Origin: Candidatus Mediterraneibacter guildfordensis
GTDB lineage: Bacteria > Bacillota > Clostridia > Lachnospirales > Lachnospiraceae
NCBI GenBank assembly: GCA_019112735.1
Contig: DXIS01000014.1
Location: forward strand, 1 to 64,000
Reading direction: 5' to 3'
Length of the DNA stretch: 64,000 nt
The notes under the pieces are model-generated. The model was not told the origin of the DNA. It was given only the letters and a program-made list of their open reading frames with translations, and did not search any database. The position numbers and the translations under genes are program-made. Position 1 is the first letter of the stretch. Every line of letters starts with the position of its first letter. Positions 1 through 11,935 of the stretch are shown piece after piece.

Positions 1-729
1 CTGCTGGAGACCTTCACTCTGAAACATGCGGCCCGTATGCTCCCGGATCTTCTGGAGACGGCAGATCTACAGGATTCATCCTGTAGGGAGTTTCTCCTGG
101 CAGTCCTGGAAACGGAAGTAAAGGGCCGGAATGAGCGGCGCAGGAAGCGAAACTACTCCGCAGCGCATTTCCCGCCAAACATCCGCCCTCTGGAAGAATT
201 CGATCCTGAGGAACTGGAATCCGGGATCACTCAGGCACAGCTTACTGTCCTGAAGGAATTATCCTGGCTGGACAACTGTGGAAACCTTGTCTTTGCCGGG
301 CCTCCGGGCCTCGGCAAGACCATGGTAGCCTGCGGTCTGGGCCTGCAGGCTGTCAACAGCGGTTATACGGTATGTTTTGAAAAGATGACGAACCTGATCC
401 GTATCCTCGATACTGCAGAAACTGAGCGGGCTGCAGGATTCCGCCTGAAAAATATCCGAAAGGCACAGCTTGTCATTATTGATGAGATCGGTTACACACC
501 AATCAGCCGTGGACAGGCGAACCGCTTTTTTACCTTTATCAGCGACACCTATGAAACCAGCTCCATCATCTTTACCACCAATAAGGAGATTGTTGACTGG
601 GCAGAGATGATGGGGGATCCAGTGCTTACAACTGCCATGCTGGACCGGATCCTCCACCATGCAAAGTGTTATTCTTTCAGGGGAGAATCTTATCGGCTGA
701 AACACCCGGATCTTTATCCACAGGGTTGA
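1..729 (+). CDS. istB: IstB-like ATP-binding helper of IS21 transposition (5' end outside window)
   Basis: This encodes the AAA+ ATPase helper that works with the IstA transposase to select and activate target DNA. The frame is open from base 1, and the residues before the first internal ATG (37) already look like IstB, so the true start is upstream of the window. A Walker A loop reads GPPGLGKT around bases 300-320 and a Walker B motif reads LVIIDEIGY around 468-495. The C-terminal ILHHAKCYSFRGESYRLK stretch is typical of IstB. The stop at 727-729 is followed by the terminal repeats, as expected for the last gene of an IS21 element. Confidence 0.93.
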   Translation: MLETFTLKHAARMLPDLLETADLQDSSCREFLLAVLETEVKGRNERRRKRNYSAAHFPPNIRPLEEFDPEELESGITQAQLTVLKELSWLDNCGNLVFAGPPGLGKTMVACGLGLQAVNSGYTVCFEKMTNLIRILDTAETERAAGFRLKNIRKAQLVIIDEIGYTPISRGQANRFFTFISDTYETSSIIFTTNKEIVDWAEMMGDPVLTTAMLDRILHHAKCYSFRGESYRLKHPDLYPQG

Positions 730-745
730 GCAGATGACAAAGTCT

Positions 746-865
746 GCTTACCATACCGTGTAAAAAGGTGCTTACCTTGCGATGTAAAGATCTGCTTACC
801 ATGGTATATAAAAAACTCCTTACCATACGATGTAAAAAACATCTTACCTAACAAAGTAAAAAAGT
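746..865. repeat. Five tandem 24-bp repeats at the IS21 terminus
   Basis: Five copies occur at an exact 24-bp period starting at 746, 770, 794, 818 and 842. Each has the pattern NCTTACC, about seven variable bases, then a GTAAA- or ATAAA-like block. A half copy (GCTTGACA) finishes the element at 873. In IS21 elements such repeats bind the transposase. Because 24 bp is eight codons, reading through on the minus strand adds a spurious octapeptide repeat to the C-terminus of the interrupted symporter. Confidence 0.85.
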
Positions 866-873
866 GCTTGACA

Positions 874-1952
874 TTTGCAGAGCAGGATGCGATAACCGCA
901 TTCATATCTCCCTGCCATGGTCCCTGTCCTAATGCTGCAAGAGCCGTAAATGCCATCATCAGCGGAACGCTACCCATATATCCGGCAACAACAACAAGTG
1001 CTCTACCGATAACTGCTAAGATATAACCTCTTAAGTTCAGTTTGTACATACCTTTCCACTTACCAACTAAAGTTGGTGTGAAAATCAAAGCAATGATCAG
1101 TGGAATATTAACTGCCCATGCAAACTGTCCGAACAAGTTTTTGTTTTTCAGTACCCATGTCATGTAATAAATACCGGCTCCAATCATGGCACTGTATAAC
1201 TGCTGTAAAATGTAAGTTCCACAGATCATCATGTAATATTTGTTTTTGATAAGAAGCTTAAATGCCTGTACCATTCCGTACTTCTCATCCTCATTTTTTA
1301 CTTCTCCTTCGTTAAGTTCCTCTTCTGGAAGTTCTTTAACAGAAAGAGCAGAAATTGTATTTACAATAAGACCAATAATTGCATAAATAATTGCTACAGT
1401 TCTCCATGCAGCTGCATCTCCACCACACTTATCTACAAATCCAACTGTAATTGCCTGAATCAGAAGGCTTGTTAAAAATGCAAAAATGAAACGGTAAGAT
1501 CCCATCTGCACACGTTCTTTGCTGTTCTTTGTGATGAGTGATGTAAGTGCTGAATATGCAATATTATTAGCTGTATAAAACACACCATTTAACAGTGTAT
1601 AAGAAATAAAGAACCATGCATATTTAGCGGTTGTTCCCCAGCTGACTGGTACTGCAAAACAGCAGACTAATGTAATGGCACATCCAATATAGCCATATAA
1701 CATCCAAGGCTTTGCTTTTCCCATTTTGCTGTGTGTTTTGTCGATCATTGATCCAAAGAATATATCTGTAAAACCATCAATTAATTTTGATACGGCAATC
1801 AGGGTACCTACGACACCAGCAGCAAGTCCTACTGAGTCTGTCAGATAGACCATCATAAAAGATGTCAGGAATGCATAGACTACATTACCTGCGATATCAC
1901 CTGAACCATATCCAATTTTGTTATACCATTTTAAATACTTTTTTTCTTCCAT
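874..1952 (-). pseudogene. GPH-family sugar:cation symporter, C-terminus cut off by the IS21 element
   Basis: About 359 native residues of a glycoside-pentoside-hexuronide symporter (MelB/LacS-like MFS fold) remain. The N-terminus KIGYGSGDIAGN and the loop SKLIDGFTDIFFGSMIDKT are family hallmarks, and some nine or ten membrane segments can be read. Members usually have 440-500 residues. Here the native frame reaches MNAVIASCS and then runs into the IS end at 873, ending in about 50 residues translated from IS repeats. The gene lies 170 bp downstream of lacZ on the same strand, which suggests it was the lactose or galactoside importer of that operon. A GAGGAG site lies about 12 nt before the ATG. 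Loss of the last helices probably inactivates transport. Confidence 0.88.
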
Positions 1953-2122
1953 AGAATTCTTTTGCTCCTCATATTCATCGCACTTAGAATCTCAAGATGC
2001 CTAACAGTATGGTGCCTAATTCTAAATTTTTTTGCTTTGTTTTTGTCTGATTGTTCTGTATATCCGGACTTTACAAAACACCCAGACTCTCCTTCCTTGT
2101 TAACGGGTTACTTAAAACTTTA

Positions 2123-5227
<3,105 letters not shown>

Positions 5228-5273
5228 TTACTTTTTTGTTTACGTTTCTTTGTTTTTCTATACATAGCTTATC

Positions 5274-5317
5274 CTAATCCGCAAAATATGTCTATGAATT
5301 GGATTAGACAAAATATG
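5274..5317. promoter_or_regulatory. Candidate AraC operator between lacZ and the regulator gene
   Basis: The divergent intergenic region holds an inverted repeat CTAATCC (5274-5280) / GGATTAG (5301-5307) and a direct repeat CAAAATATG (5282-5290 and 5309-5317) with a 27-bp period. AraC-type regulators often bind paired direct repeats. A TACAAT box follows toward the araC gene (about 5328-5333). That the local AraC protein binds here is inference. Confidence 0.45.
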
Positions 5318-5363
5318 CACTAAATGATACAATGGTAAAAAGTAGGAAAAGAGGTGCTGCCCT

Positions 5364-6227
5364 ATGTATATAAATACTGGTTATCTGAACCACTCCCATA
5401 TGGATTTCAAAGACAAAAGTCGCCCACTGATTGTAGGAAGCTGTGGTACTTATCGCCTTTCCAGCCATCCAAAATTACCAACCTACCGTCCAAGGGGACG
5501 CCTGGATTGTCAGATCATCTATATCACTGCCGGTTGTGGACATTTTCATTTTGACAATGTAGATGATGAAACGATTGTTCCCGCCGGTAATATTGTACTG
5601 TACAGACCGAAAGAGCTTCAGAAATATGAATATTATGGGGAAGATAAGACAGAAGTATACTGGATTCATTTTACAGGCAGCAATGTTAAAAATATCTTAC
5701 GTCAGTATGGATTTTCGGATAAAGAACGGGTTTTCCAAGTTGGCACATCTATGGAATATGAACGGGTTTTCAAGCGTATTATCATAGAACTTCAACGCTG
5801 TCAGGACAACTATGAGGAAATGCTTGTTCTTCTGCTTCGTCATCTACTAATCACTTTCCACCGAGAACTGACACGAGAACATATCCTGAAAAACGAATAC
5901 CTGGATCAGGAAATGAACACTGCAGTTACCTATTTCAGCGAAAATTATAATCAGGACATCAACATAGAGGATTACGCAGCCTCACGAGGCATGAGTGTCA
6001 GTTGGTTTATCCGGAATTTCAAAAAATACACCGGTTCCACACCAATGCAATTCATCGTAGGAATCCGGATCAACAATGCTCAGATGTTACTTGAAACAAC
6101 AACTTATTCCATCAATGAAATCTCTAAAATCGTCGGATATGATAACCAGCTGTATTTCAGTCGGCTTTTTCACAAGCTGAAAGGATATTCACCGAGAGAA
6201 TACCGAAAACTGAGAAACAAATTCTGA
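5364..6227 (+). CDS. AraC-family regulator of the lactose locus
   Basis: This 287-residue transcription regulator has an N-terminal cupin-like sensor (about residues 20-150, including IIYITAGCGHFHF and PAGNIVLYRPKE) and a C-terminal double helix-turn-helix (about 190-285, ending GYDNQLYFSRLFHKLKGYSPREYR). A GAGGTG site precedes the ATG. It is transcribed away from lacZ, so the likely role is activation of lacZ and the symporter in response to a galactoside. The effector cannot be read from sequence. Base composition matches lacZ, suggesting both came together. Confidence 0.9.
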   Translation: MYINTGYLNHSHMDFKDKSRPLIVGSCGTYRLSSHPKLPTYRPRGRLDCQIIYITAGCGHFHFDNVDDETIVPAGNIVLYRPKELQKYEYYGEDKTEVYWIHFTGSNVKNILRQYGFSDKERVFQVGTSMEYERVFKRIIIELQRCQDNYEEMLVLLLRHLLITFHRELTREHILKNEYLDQEMNTAVTYFSENYNQDINIEDYAASRGMSVSWFIRNFKKYTGSTPMQFIVGIRINNAQMLLETTTYSINEISKIVGYDNQLYFSRLFHKLKGYSPREYRKLRNKF

Positions 6228-6237
6228 AATCCACAAA

Positions 6238-6281
6238 GAGGATACCACCGAATCATCAAAACAATGATTTGTGATATCCTC
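6238..6281 (+). terminator. Hairpin terminator after the araC gene
   Basis: A GAGGATA / TATCCTC outer stem encloses a second AATCAT / ATGATT stem, starting 11 bp after the araC stop. The following T tract is weak, so efficiency is uncertain. Confidence 0.6.
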
Positions 6282-6417
6282 TTCGCACTTTTGCTAAGCT
6301 GTATAATGGTGGAGCAATTGGTATATCGGCTTCCTTTCTTGGACTTCGCGTCCGTAAAACAGACTGATAACCAGCTCCTCATCCCTATATTCTTAACTTA
6401 ATGCACGCTATACACTA
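6282..6417. other. Non-coding junction between lactose locus and flavodoxin remnant
   Basis: These 136 bp hold no convincing gene. They lie between the araC terminator and the point where a flavodoxin reading frame breaks off, and may mark the right edge of the AT-rich lactose segment. I see no clear attachment site. Confidence 0.4.
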
Positions 6418-6681
6418 CTATAAACTATACTCCATTTTAGGCGAACCGGCAAAAACAATATCATATCCGCCGACGCTTTCTGTTACGGGAAGCAGCGCAG
6501 ACAGCTTTCCAGATCTGTTTTCCTCTCTCACCTGCTTCAATAGATATTCAAAATCTGCCGGATAAGGCTGTCCTGGATAGATCCGGCTTAATCTGCCGCC
6601 TGTCTGTTTCTGGATTTCTTCTGCAATCCTGCGGGTTTTTCCTGAATAAGAATAGTACACGATCAAAATATTTTCTCTCAT
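6418..6681 (-). pseudogene. Flavodoxin, N-terminal half only
   Basis: The 87-residue frame begins like a flavodoxin: NILIVYYSYSGKTRRIAEEI is the FMN phosphate-binding loop (S/T-x-T/S-G-x-T class), followed by IYPGQPYP and GYDIVFAGSP. Flavodoxins of this type have about 150-180 residues. Here homology stops just after the AGSP segment that normally leads into the isoalloxazine-binding loop, and a stop follows within six codons. The second half is missing, so it should not bind FMN stably. The break lies next to the lactose locus, so insertion of that segment could have removed the rest. Confidence 0.75.
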
Positions 6682-6703
6682 TTATTCAATCATCCTCAAC
6701 TTT

Positions 6704-7294
6704 TTATTTTTCAGTGGCATCTAAATAACGATGTACATGGCAGGGATTTCCAAAAGCGACTGCTTTCTCGGGTATTGAATTTGTTACTACGCTTCCGGCT
6801 CCGATCACTGCATAATCTCCGATCGTCACGCCTGGAAGGATCACTGTCCCGCCGCCGATCCACACGTATTTGCCGATATGCACCGGTTCTGTTCTTGTTT
6901 TGATCGCAACCGCCTTGTCTTCCTGAAACCAGAAGCGTTCTGTCCACTTTGTTTCATGGACGGCCGTGTATATTTTTACGTCAGGCCCCAGCAGCGTGCT
7001 CTCCCCTATTGTGATCTCCCCGGTATCCAACAGCGTACAATTCAGATTTATAAAGGCATTATCTCCAAGATAAATATTTGTTCCATAATCGATGTAAAAA
7101 GGCTGGTTTATCCGGCAGTTTTCTCCGAAACTGCCCAGCATGGTCCGAAGCAGCATCTCCCTTTCTTCTGCTTCTGAAGCCGGGATGTCATTGTATCTTT
7201 TCATCAGTTCTTTTGCCCTGTTATGAGCGGTACGGATCTGAGCATCCCGCGTATCATAAAACTCCCCTGACTGTTTCTTTTCTAATTCCGTCAT
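6704..7294 (-). CDS. Maltose/galactoside O-acetyltransferase-like enzyme (hexapeptide repeat)
   Basis: It probably transfers acetyl from acetyl-CoA to a sugar hydroxyl. The 196-residue protein has an N-terminal Mac domain (about 1-60) and a left-handed beta-helix of hexapeptide repeats (INLNCTLLDTGEITIGES, IGKYVWIGGGTVILPGVTIG). The catalytic histidine is most likely the one in YTAVHETKW. I start at the ATG at 7294, which has AGAGG about 9 nt upstream; the longer frame from 7342 has no better site. The substrate is unknown. It is followed by the flavodoxin remnant. Confidence 0.88.
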   Translation of the reverse strand: MTELEKKQSGEFYDTRDAQIRTAHNRAKELMKRYNDIPASEAEEREMLLRTMLGSFGENCRINQPFYIDYGTNIYLGDNAFINLNCTLLDTGEITIGESTLLGPDVKIYTAVHETKWTERFWFQEDKAVAIKTRTEPVHIGKYVWIGGGTVILPGVTIGDYAVIGAGSVVTNSIPEKAVAFGNPCHVHRYLDATEK

Positions 7295-7417
7295 GTTCTT
7301 TGACCTCTTTCTATTCAAGACTCTCTCTTTTCCTGTCCCCATTATAAAGTTCTTCCGTTCCCACTGTCTAATACCTGTCTTCTATGCAAAATGATACGTT
7401 CTCCGTATATTAAAAAC

Positions 7418-7456
7418 AGCTGTGGCACCAGCGTTATAACTGATGCCACAGCCATT
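7418..7456 (-). terminator. Rho-independent terminator of the LysR gene
   Basis: A long stem AGCTGTGGCACCAG / CTGATGCCACAGC begins directly after the LysR stop codon and is followed on the minus strand by TGTTTTTAAT. Confidence 0.8.
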
Positions 7457-7457
7457 T

Positions 7458-8330
7458 TTAATGTTCCTGTATCGTCTGTACAAAAAGTGAAGCCGCCTGA
7501 GAAAACAGATGGTTTTTCTTCCACAGGATCACACTTCTTGTCGTATGCTCCGGAAGGAGCTGTCGAAAGCAAAGATTGGGATCCGCATGTATGGATAAGG
7601 CGCCGTCCAGACAGACTGCACATCCCATCCCGGCCTCTACCAGCAATGCGGCGTTGGAAAGAAGATTGTAATAGGCCGGAATGTTCAGATGCCTTTCCTC
7701 GCACTGCATCCAGTGAAGGACCTCATTTTTGGCCTTCTCTCTTCCCGGCATGATCAGCGGATACGGTCTGATCTCCTCCACGTTTATGGTTTCTTTTTCT
7801 GCAAGTTCGTGATCCTTCCTTAAAAGGAGTCCCCAGGTTTCTTTCTGGGGGAGCCTCACATATTCGAATTTTGCGGTGTCGACCGGTTCCAGCACGAGTC
7901 CCAGGTCAAGCAGGCCACGTTCAAGCATTTCCTTAATATTATCCGCCATCCCATTATAAAGATCGAACTGGACATCCGGGTATTTCTCACGGAATTCTTT
8001 CATGTAAGCCGCCAGCGCCCGGCAGCCTACCGCTTCTGACGCGCCGATCCGAATGGTTCCGCAGACAACGTCTTTCTTGTCTTTAAATGTATGTTCCAGC
8101 TTGTCCGACAGCTCTACGATCATTTCCGCCTGCTGTTTAAACAGAAATCCTTCATCTGTTAAAGTCACAGAACGCTTCCCCCGGATCAGCAGAGCCGTTC
8201 CCAATTCGTCTTCCAGTTCCATTAGCTGGCGGCTTAAGGTCGGCTGGGTGACATGAAGGATATCTGCGGCCCTTGTAATGTTTCCTTCATCCGCTACGGT
8301 CAAAAAATATTTCAGCACACGCAATTCCAT
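7458..8330 (-). CDS. LysR-family transcriptional regulator
   Basis: This is a 290-residue regulator with an N-terminal winged helix (residues 1-60: YFLTVADEGNITRAADILHVTQPTLSRQ split across the recognition helix) and a periplasmic-binding-like effector domain (about 90-290, GTIRIGASEAVGCRALAAYM). The ATG at 8330 has GGAGG 8 nt upstream; a TTG 15 bp earlier is less likely. No divergent partner is obvious, since the upstream DNA holds only a regulator remnant. Target genes and inducer are unknown. Confidence 0.92.
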   Translation of the reverse strand: MELRVLKYFLTVADEGNITRAADILHVTQPTLSRQLMELEDELGTALLIRGKRSVTLTDEGFLFKQQAEMIVELSDKLEHTFKDKKDVVCGTIRIGASEAVGCRALAAYMKEFREKYPDVQFDLYNGMADNIKEMLERGLLDLGLVLEPVDTAKFEYVRLPQKETWGLLLRKDHELAEKETINVEEIRPYPLIMPGREKAKNEVLHWMQCEERHLNIPAYYNLLSNAALLVEAGMGCAVCLDGALSIHADPNLCFRQLLPEHTTRSVILWKKNHLFSQAASLFVQTIQEH

Positions 8331-8400
8331 ATCAATCGCCTCCAATCACAGTTTCCTGATTAAGCGGAAGTATTTTCATATCTTTTCTCTGAATAAAATC

Positions 8401-8736
8401 CTATTTTACAATCCATTGTCCTGATCTACGACCACCAACACGTTCAATCATTCCATCTTCCTGCATCATTTTCATAAGACGCTTTACTTTTCGTTCGGAA
8501 CAATCAATCATTAGAGCAATCTGTGACTGTGTTATATGAGGATTTTTCTTTATCATAAATAATATTTTTTCTTCCAAAGTGCCATTTAAAGTGCCATCCA
8601 AAGTGCCATTTTGTCCTTTTGGAACTTTAGCATCCATTAGGGGAGTAAATTTCACCATTATATCTTCTAAATGAACCGTATATTCCGGCATTGGAACACC
8701 GTGTTTTTTGCAGGCTTCACATATTATATCACTATC
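8401..8736 (-). pseudogene. C-terminal remnant of an AlbA_2/RecG-like ATP-binding regulator
   Basis: The frame reads CEACKKHGVPMPEYTVHLED and then DIMVKFTPL, a degenerate NGTLDGTLNGTLEEK spacer, and a winged helix ITQSQIALMIDCSERKVKRLMK ending GGRRSGQWIVK. This matches the tail of the common putative regulators that carry an N-terminal AlbA_2 (divergent AAA_4) domain of about 350 residues. That domain is absent: an in-frame stop lies upstream of 8736. The ATG at 8691 has no good ribosome site. The piece looks like a gene remnant, although a short wHTH protein could still be made. Confidence 0.65.
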
Positions 8737-8778
8737 TCAGTGCTAAGAATAGACGAAGCAAATAAATTCCGGAATGCC

Positions 8779-8807
8779 TTGTCCCCTCCCCGTCGCAGAG
8801 TTATAAT
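8779..8807 (+). promoter_or_regulatory. Sigma-A promoter for the cytidylate-kinase-like gene
   Basis: TTGTCC (8779-8784), 17-bp spacer, TATAAT (8802-8807), about 50 bp before the start codon. Confidence 0.7.
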
Positions 8808-8857
8808 AAAAGTAGATAAAAACCCGTATCTTTTTTCATAGTAAAGGAGGGATCAAT

Positions 8858-9475
8858 ATGTCAGAATACAAAGTCATTACGATCAGCCGGCAGTTTGGAA
8901 GCGGCGGCCATGAGATCGGTGAAAAGCTGGCTGCCCGCCTGGGGATCCCGCTCTATGACAATCAGCTCATCAGCATGGCAGCGGATGAGCTGGGATATAC
9001 AAAAGAAAGTGTTGAGCGGGCGGATGAATCTTCCCTGGACTCTTTTATGGCAGCCTACAGTGTCACACCCATGAGTTACACGAATTTCATTTCCACGGCT
9101 TCCTATATGCCGTCCCTTGATGTAAGGGTATTCCGAAAACAGTCTGAGATCATCCAGAGCCTTGCGCAGAAAGGCCCGTGCGTAATCGTAGGCCGCTGCG
9201 CCGACTACATCCTCAGGGATAAAGCAGATCTCATCAATGTCTTCATCTGTGCGGAGAAAGAAGACCGGATCCGGCGCATTGCAGAGCGCTACGGTCTGAC
9301 AGAGAAGAAAGCGGCTGAACGGATCCGGAAGACAGACCGGGAACGGAAATTCTATTATGAAACATACACCGGACTGGAATGGGGAAGCATCTACTCCCAT
9401 CAGGCGCTTTTAAATGCCAGCCTGCTCGGGATCGATAAGATCGTGGATCTTCTGGAAACCGTATACCGTGCATGA
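8858..9475 (+). CDS. Cytidylate-kinase-like family protein
   Basis: The 205-residue P-loop protein starts VITISRQFGSGGHEIGEKLA, in which SRQFGSGGHEIG is the nucleotide-binding loop of this family. VIVGRCADYILRDKADLINVFICA and RKTDRERKFYYETYTG follow, matching the Clostridia cytidylate-kinase-like group (PF13189). These resemble Cmk but are a separate paralogous group whose substrate is not established. AAAGGAGGGATCAAT precedes the ATG. A bidirectional terminator follows within 30 bp, so the gene is a single unit. Confidence 0.88.
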   Translation: MSEYKVITISRQFGSGGHEIGEKLAARLGIPLYDNQLISMAADELGYTKESVERADESSLDSFMAAYSVTPMSYTNFISTASYMPSLDVRVFRKQSEIIQSLAQKGPCVIVGRCADYILRDKADLINVFICAEKEDRIRRIAERYGLTEKKAAERIRKTDRERKFYYETYTGLEWGSIYSHQALLNASLLGIDKIVDLLETVYRA

Positions 9476-9501
9476 TCGATGCGATATCGCACCAGAGGAA
9501 A

Positions 9502-9539
9502 AGAGGGACGGATCACTCGTGGATCCGCCCCTCTTTTTT
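9502..9539. terminator. Bidirectional terminator between convergent genes
   Basis: AGAGGG-A-CGGATC / GATCCG-C-CCCTCT with a 7-nt loop, then TTTTTTA on the plus strand and TTTTCC on the minus strand. It overlaps the stop codon of the minus-strand MFS gene. Confidence 0.85.
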
Positions 9540-10688
9540 AATCCTGCGATATGCGATCTCCAGCATGGAGATATTAATTACAGCAAATATAGCCAGATAC
9601 AGCGGCATGATCCATATGCCGACTGTCTCCTGCAGTTTTCCGAATATCATCGGCATGAACATAGTGCCCACATATGCAAAAGCCATCTGAAGGCCGATCA
9701 CGGCCGCGCTGTATTTTCTTCCGAAATTCGCCGGAGCCATGTGCTGGATCGCCGGATAGACCGGCCCCATGCCTGTTCCCGTGATCAGGAACCCGACAGC
9801 AGCAACTATGTAGCCCTGAAACGGCAGCGCTATAAGTATGATCCCCACAAATTCAACCACGATCCCGATACGGATCAGCATCCGGTCGCCAAGCCGGTTG
9901 GAGACAAAACCGGAGATCAGCCGCCCCAGCATCAGTCCGCCAAAGATCAGCGAACCGAAAGAAGCGATAAGCCCTTCGCTCATCCCGGTTTTTGTCCCGG
10001 CAAAATAACTGGACGTCCACAGAAAAGCGGTAGCCTCTCCCGCACAGTAGGCAAAAAATGCGATCAGGGTCAGGACCACACCGGGCACCTTTATCGACTC
10101 GCTGATCCCTGCAAGCTTCTCTGGCGTCTGCTTCTCTTCTTTTTTCGCATTTTCCCAGAGCGGCAGGGACAGGATGCAGACCACAAGGATTCCGATCTGT
10201 ACATACGCCGTCCACCGGTACCCTTCATTCCAGTGCGCATATTTCAGCGCCAGCGCCATGATATTGGGGCTGATAACTGCTCCCAGCCCGTAAAAGCAGT
10301 GCAGGAAATTCATCACCGAAGATGAATAATTCTCTGCGACATAATGATTGAGTGCGGCGTCGATCGAACCGGCGCCCAGGCCATAGGGAACGGCGAACAG
10401 GAAAAGCATCCAGTACTGTCCCGAAAAAGAGAATCCGAACAGTCCGATGATCGTTAAACCTGTCGATATAACCACGATCCATTTCGTATGGATGCTCCGG
10501 ATCAGTCTCGGACTCATCAGCGCGGAAATGATCGTCATGCACGAGATCGCCATGGAGACATATCCGGCGTAGGACGACGGGACCAGAAATGTATTCTGCA
10601 TGGTCGGCCACGCGGAACCAAGCAGGGAATCCGGCAGCCCCAGGCTTATAAATGCAAGGTAAATAACAGCGATAAGCAGTGAACCCAT
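9513..10688 (-). CDS. MFS transporter, FucP/sugar-MFS-like
   Basis: A 391-residue, roughly 12-segment major facilitator. The N-terminus is LAFISLGLPDSLLGSAWPTM, a form seen in the fucose-permease-like branch, with GLGAGSIDAALNHYVA in segment 4 and FGGLMLGRLISGFVSNRLG after segment 7. The substrate cannot be told. It lies 65 bp behind the YkvI-family gene on the same strand with its own GAGGAAAG site and may be the third gene of the T-box operon. Its last codons overlap the terminator. Confidence 0.88.
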   Translation of the reverse strand: MGSLLIAVIYLAFISLGLPDSLLGSAWPTMQNTFLVPSSYAGYVSMAISCMTIISALMSPRLIRSIHTKWIVVISTGLTIIGLFGFSFSGQYWMLFLFAVPYGLGAGSIDAALNHYVAENYSSSVMNFLHCFYGLGAVISPNIMALALKYAHWNEGYRWTAYVQIGILVVCILSLPLWENAKKEEKQTPEKLAGISESIKVPGVVLTLIAFFAYCAGEATAFLWTSSYFAGTKTGMSEGLIASFGSLIFGGLMLGRLISGFVSNRLGDRMLIRIGIVVEFVGIILIALPFQGYIVAAVGFLITGTGMGPVYPAIQHMAPANFGRKYSAAVIGLQMAFAYVGTMFMPMIFGKLQETVGIWIMPLYLAIFAVINISMLEIAYRRIKKEGRIHE

Positions 10689-10753
10689 GTTTCTTTCCTC
10701 TCTTTACCATGTATGTATCAGGGTATTTACTGACCGAGATACATCATAGCAAA

Positions 10754-11935
10754 TCAGGATAATTTAATCAATCCTCTTTCTTCATCCAAACGTGACAGGA
10801 CTTTTGCAGGTTTTGTATCGAACCTTGTCACGATCATATGCACGATATACGGGATCAGGATCACCGGGATCGCCAGATATGCGATCAGGCTGTACGCCTT
10901 CTGTATAAGAGTCAGGAGACCGAACTGTGCGATGCCAAAATCCACGATGCAGCATATAAGCGCCGCAAGGATCTCTTTCTTTCCAATCTTCAGCTTCTTT
11001 GTCTTTGCTTCTGTTTTCTCACCGCAGATCCGCGTTACCATGGCTGCGACCATATTCACCGCGGTAGACACTGCGCCGAGGATGATAAGCAGGGAGATCA
11101 GAGGCGTCATAAAAGATGCGCCCACGCCTTTTTGGACCATCAGAAGTGTCGGCACGCTGGCGTCCGCCATCCCCGGATCCGTATATACTGTCATCAGACC
11201 AAGCACGACCATCACCATCATCAGCGCGTTCACGACCACTCCCGCGCCCATGCTCTTTGCGGCATCCGCCGGCTTCTCAAAAGATCTCGCATGCTGGACA
11301 AATACGGCAATGTTCGACAGCTGGAATGTCCCGTACAGGAATGCAGAATACAAAGCGCTGCCAGCCGGAAGCTCCGCTGCCGTCATCTGTTCCGCCGCTT
11401 CTGTGATATTTCCCATTCCCGCGGCAATATTGGGGATATAAACGATCAGCAGTCCGGCGATAATGCAGACAGACAGGACCGAAGCAACTTTCCTCACCAG
11501 ATCCGTCCCGAATATAGCTACAACGAATATGAACACGCCGATCAGGAACGTACAGAGCAGGTACGGAAGTCCGGTCAGCGTACTCAGCGTGGCGCCTCCT
11601 GTGGCAAAGGCGACTGCCGGCGCCACGCACATCACACAGATATACAGGACTTCAAACAGGTTGGAAAATACCGGTGCAAATCTTCCGTAAAAGGCGTTGT
11701 TATAAGAACGGTAATCATATACCTCGTGCTTTCTTGCAAAACGGAGGCTGTATGCAAAAAATATTCCATTGTACAGCATTGCCAGGACCGGCATAATCAG
11801 ACATGCGGCGCCATATCTTACGAAATAACTGTAGATCTGGGCTCCGGAGGCAAACCCGCCGCCAAAATGCGTCGTGAACCATACAAAAGACACCCCCAGA
11901 ATGATTGTTGTATTCCTATTCTTCTTCATCCGCAT
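10754..11935 (-). CDS. YkvI-family membrane protein (APC-superfamily transporter candidate)
   Basis: A 393-residue protein with about ten or eleven hydrophobic helices. The start THFGGGFASGAQIYSYFVRYG and the motif TTHFGGGFASG are characteristic of the uncharacterised YkvI family, which is related to amino-acid transporters. The ATG at 11935 has GGGTG 7 nt upstream and overlaps the end of the dehydrogenase gene by 20 nt, so the two are translationally linked. A T-box leader with an apparent tryptophan specifier controls the pair, which makes an aromatic amino acid or a derivative a reasonable substrate guess. That is inference only. Confidence 0.85.
   Translation of the reverse strand: MRMKKNRNTTIILGVSFVWFTTHFGGGFASGAQIYSYFVRYGAACLIMPVLAMLYNGIFFAYSLRFARKHEVYDYRSYNNAFYGRFAPVFSNLFEVLYICVMCVAPAVAFATGGATLSTLTGLPYLLCTFLIGVFIFVVAIFGTDLVRKVASVLSVCIIAGLLIVYIPNIAAGMGNITEAAEQMTAAELPAGSALYSAFLYGTFQLSNIAVFVQHARSFEKPADAAKSMGAGVVVNALMMVMVVLGLMTVYTDPGMADASVPTLLMVQKGVGASFMTPLISLLIILGAVSTAVNMVAAMVTRICGEKTEAKTKKLKIGKKEILAALICCIVDFGIAQFGLLTLIQKAYSLIAYLAIPVILIPYIVHMIVTRFDTKPAKVLSRLDEERGLIKLS

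Larger units (their letters stand above)
1..873 (+). mobile_element. IS21-family insertion sequence, right part
   Basis: The window opens inside an IS21-type element. The visible part holds the 3' end of istB and then a non-coding terminus of five 24-bp repeats ending in GCTTGACA at 866-873, so the element's outer end reads TGTCA on the minus strand. IS21 elements characteristically carry several internal repeats near each end as transposase-binding sites. Immediately after 873 the sequence becomes the C-terminal coding part of a sugar symporter on the minus strand, so the element sits inside that gene. The istA gene, the other end and the target duplication lie outside the window. Confidence 0.85.

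Noticed and set aside
746-865. Regular 24-bp repeats considered as a CRISPR array
   Set aside because: The repeats are contiguous with no unique spacers, lie at an IS21 end next to istB and have no cas genes nearby.
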